64,000 bases of DNA from Bacteroides eggerthii. GTDB lineage: Bacteria; Bacteroidota; Bacteroidia; Bacteroidales; Bacteroidaceae. Both the position numbers and the translations under genes were made by a program. The notes under the pieces were generated by a model. The model had not been told where the DNA came from, searched no databases, and saw nothing but the letters and a program-made list of their open reading frames with translations. Location: NCBI RefSeq assembly GCF_025146565.1, contig NZ_CP102258.1, forward strand, positions 2,946,001 to 3,010,000. The letters are read 5' to 3'. This document shows, one piece after another, positions 61,904 through 64,000 of the stretch. How positions within the stretch are numbered: position 1 is the first letter of the stretch; every line of letters starts with the position of its first letter.

Positions 61904-63151
61904 ATGAACAGTGCATTAGCGGCAATGTTAGGGCTGACTTTGTCTATTATATTAATTGTCAAAAAAGTATCCCCTGTATATAGTCTTATTTTAGGTGCGT
62001 TAATCGGTGGATTACTGTCGGGATGGGGATTACAAAATACTGTTACAGAGATGATATCCGGAATAATGGAGATTTCGCCCGCCATTATACGTATATTAGC
62101 AGCGGGAGTGCTTACAGGAATGCTGGTAAAAACAGGCGCAGCTTCCACCATATCAGAAACTATCATTAAAAAACTTGGACCGAAGCGAATTTATTTAGCT
62201 CTCGCTTTGGCTGCCATGTTGCTCACCGGCATTGGAGTATTCATCGATGTAGCGGTTATCACTATTGCTCCTATTGCTCTCATTGCCGGAAGCAGGCTCA
62301 ATTTGCCTAAAAGTAAATTATTAATAGCCATGATCGGCGGAGGAAAATGCGGAAATATTATTTCACCCAATCCTAATACCATTATTGCCGCCGAGAATTT
62401 TGGAGCATCATTGCCTTCTGTTATGGCTGCCAATATAATACCGGCACTTATTGGATTGTTATTTACAGTATATGTCATAGTGCCTCTATTGCCGAAGAAT
62501 GCAACCTTGCAACCTTATAAATTGCCGGAAGAGAAAGAGCACCTTCCTTCTTTCCTAAGCAGTATGGTTGCACCGATTGTAACCGTAGCCCTACTTGCAC
62601 TCCGTCCTTTGGCTGGAATTGCCATTGATCCGTTAGTTGCTTTATCGGCAGGAGGAATAGCGGGAATTATAGCAACCCGCAATTGGCATAAGACCAATGA
62701 ATGCCTGTCCTATGGATTAGAGAAAATGTCCTCTATCGCTATACTTCTAATTGGCACAGGTGCTTTGGCAGGTATTATAAAAGCCTCGGACATTAAAGAT
62801 ATTTTAATACATCTGCTTGCCAACTGGAATGATGGCGGAGTTATTATGGCACCTCTATCAGGTATTTTGATGTGTGCCGCCACTGCATCCACCACAGCAG
62901 GGGCCACTATCGCCTCCGCTTCATTTGCTCCGTCTATACTTGGAGCAGGAGTAGCCGCCACTTGGGGAGCTGCCATGATTAATGCAGGAGCCACCGTACT
63001 GGATCATCTTCCTCATGGTTCCTTTTTCCACGCAACAGGCGGAGCAGTAGGCATGGGAGTCAAGGAATTGCTAAAACTTATTGTTTACGAAACTGCTATT
63101 GGTTTGATCTTGACAATAAGCAGCGTGTTCCTCTATTTCATTGTGATATAA
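61904..63151 (+). CDS. GntP-family permease (glycerate/gluconate type)
   Basis: A 415-residue inner-membrane symporter with about 12 helices. ALAAMLLTGIGVFIDVAVITIAPIA split by loops, GGGKCGNIISPNPNTIIAAENFG near 145-167 and the late AGATIASASFAPS and INAGATVLDHLPHGSFFHATGG blocks match GntP proteins. The neighbour glycerate kinase points to glycerate as the substrate rather than gluconate. It is 30 bp downstream of the kinase and 56 bp upstream of the GDPD-like gene. Confidence 0.9.
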   Translation: MNSALAAMLGLTLSIILIVKKVSPVYSLILGALIGGLLSGWGLQNTVTEMISGIMEISPAIIRILAAGVLTGMLVKTGAASTISETIIKKLGPKRIYLALALAAMLLTGIGVFIDVAVITIAPIALIAGSRLNLPKSKLLIAMIGGGKCGNIISPNPNTIIAAENFGASLPSVMAANIIPALIGLLFTVYVIVPLLPKNATLQPYKLPEEKEHLPSFLSSMVAPIVTVALLALRPLAGIAIDPLVALSAGGIAGIIATRNWHKTNECLSYGLEKMSSIAILLIGTGALAGIIKASDIKDILIHLLANWNDGGVIMAPLSGILMCAATASTTAGATIASASFAPSILGAGVAATWGAAMINAGATVLDHLPHGSFFHATGGAVGMGVKELLKLIVYETAIGLILTISSVFLYFIVI

Positions 63152-63207
63152 TCTTTAGCAACCTTTTATATTACTAATACGAAAACAATCAATAATAAAA
63201 AAACACT

Positions 63208-63981
63208 ATGAAACTGAAAAAACTCATTATCACTTTTTTCTTATTACCCACCACTTTCGGGTATGCACAGACACAATCCACCCAAATTGTTGCCCACCGC
63301 GGTTTTTGGAAAACCAATGGTTCGGCACAAAATTCCATAGCCGCACTGATGAAAGCCGATTCTGTCGGTTGTTACGGTTCTGAATTTGATGTATGGCTCA
63401 CCGATGATGACCAGCTGGTGGTGAACTGGAGCAGTGTTTTCAAAGGAGTAAATATGCAAGAATCAACCGTCAAAGAGTGTACAGCTATCGTATTGGATAA
63501 TGGAGAGCACCTTCCTACTTTGCAAGAATATCTGGAAAAAGCCCGTAACCTGAAAACCCGCCTCATCTTGGAATTAAAGGCTCACAAAACTCGAGAACAA
63601 GAAACGCGTGCCGTAAAAAAGATTCTAAAAATGGTAAAGGGCATGGAGTTGGAAGATCGTATGGAATACATTACTTTCTCACGTCATGTTGCCAAAGAAT
63701 TTATTCGCCTTGCCCCCAAGGGAACCCCGGTCTATTATCAAGAAGGCGACCTATCTCCCAAAGAATTAAAAGAATGGGGATGTACCGGACCAAACTACCG
63801 CTTAAATGTGTTCCGGCAACATCCCGAATGGATTAAAGAATGTCATGATTTGGGCATGAAAGTAAATGCATTCCCTATAGACAATACTGATGACATAAAA
63901 TGGCTGATAAGTCAAGGTATAGACTATATCACTACCAACGAACCGGTGAAACTGCAAGAGATAATACGGGAAAAGCAGTAG
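63208..63981 (+). CDS. Secreted GDPD-fold protein with an altered active site
   Basis: A 257-residue exported protein (signal segment LIITFFLLPTTFGYAQ, cleavage near residue 20) of the glycerophosphodiester phosphodiesterase family. VAHRGFWKTNGSAQNS keeps the first catalytic His/Arg, and SEFDVWLTDDDQLVVNW keeps the metal residues E-x-D. The family's general-acid His in the following N-H-D motif is replaced: the sequence reads NWSS. A true phosphodiesterase may therefore be weak or lost, or the substrate changed. Such proteins could release glycerol or a related alcohol to the glycerate genes upstream; that link is inference. Confidence 0.85.
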   Translation: MKLKKLIITFFLLPTTFGYAQTQSTQIVAHRGFWKTNGSAQNSIAALMKADSVGCYGSEFDVWLTDDDQLVVNWSSVFKGVNMQESTVKECTAIVLDNGEHLPTLQEYLEKARNLKTRLILELKAHKTREQETRAVKKILKMVKGMELEDRMEYITFSRHVAKEFIRLAPKGTPVYYQEGDLSPKELKEWGCTGPNYRLNVFRQHPEWIKECHDLGMKVNAFPIDNTDDIKWLISQGIDYITTNEPVKLQEIIREKQ

Positions 63982-64000
63982 GCAAACTACTATTCTTGGC

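Overview
The window looks like a chromosome segment of a gut Bacteroides (order Bacteroidales). Evidence: promoters of the Bacteroides type (TTG, about 19 nt, then TAnnTTTG), a capsule locus opened by upxY and upxZ, and family-typical genes such as DUF4923, a TIGR03905 TSCPD protein, the carboxynorspermidine decarboxylase route to spermidine, and pyruvate phosphate dikinase. Species cannot be fixed from the sequence alone.

Layout. 1-6.9 kb: the 5' part of a fucose-permease-like transporter, tRNA-Asp, an aminotransferase, a YqgE/AlgH protein, a leftward recR-membrane protein-GNAT operon, engB and a DUF4923 protein. 7.0-7.6 kb: six leftward tRNA genes (Gly-Leu-Leu-Gly-Leu-Gly in transcription order) behind one promoter. 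7.7-35 kb: housekeeping and stress genes (nspC, a UvrD/PcrA helicase, sod, a histidine kinase, ppdK, an RNA uracil methyltransferase, an RluA-type synthase, two small lipoproteins, an AraJ-type MFS protein, an OmpW-size barrel, map, rmuC, nhaA, lepA, a mntH-ogt-xth operon, yebC and pheT). 35.0-35.9 kb: an AbiE-like toxin-antitoxin pair. 36.1-59.4 kb: one long leftward polysaccharide operon. 59.7-64 kb: lipB, then glycerate kinase, a GntP-type permease and a secreted GDPD-like protein.

The polysaccharide locus reads right to left. It starts at a promoter inside a 172-bp segment bounded by inverted repeats that carry a Bacteroides invertase-type core; the promoter currently faces the locus (ON). 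Then come upxY, upxZ, a WecA-type initiating transferase, a CDP-3,6-dideoxyhexose set (rfbH, rfbF, rfbG, two short-chain reductases, and the 2-epimerase rfbE, which implies CDP-tyvelose), a GT61 enzyme, a flippase, a tandem FdtA-like protein with a DegT aminotransferase (a 3-amino sugar), an Fe-S F420-dehydrogenase-like protein, a pyruvyltransferase, a polymerase and several glycosyltransferases. A small antitoxin-like gene with a frameshifted ParE/RelE-like toxin interrupts the rfb genes. A run of nine G residues ends one reductase gene and could switch its C-terminus.

The most unusual signal is not a gene. At least four intergenic spacers (near 8.99, 22.65, 31.40 and 59.65 kb) each hold five short palindromic units whose centres lie 21-23 bp apart. 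In two of them the spacing is exactly 22 bp at every step. Units agree within a locus but are unrelated between loci. A fifth spacer (17.7 kb) has a two-unit version. All lie between genes that run in the same direction. I know of no described element with this form. A 240-bp nested foldback element near 25.7 kb looks like a separate, MITE-type insertion.
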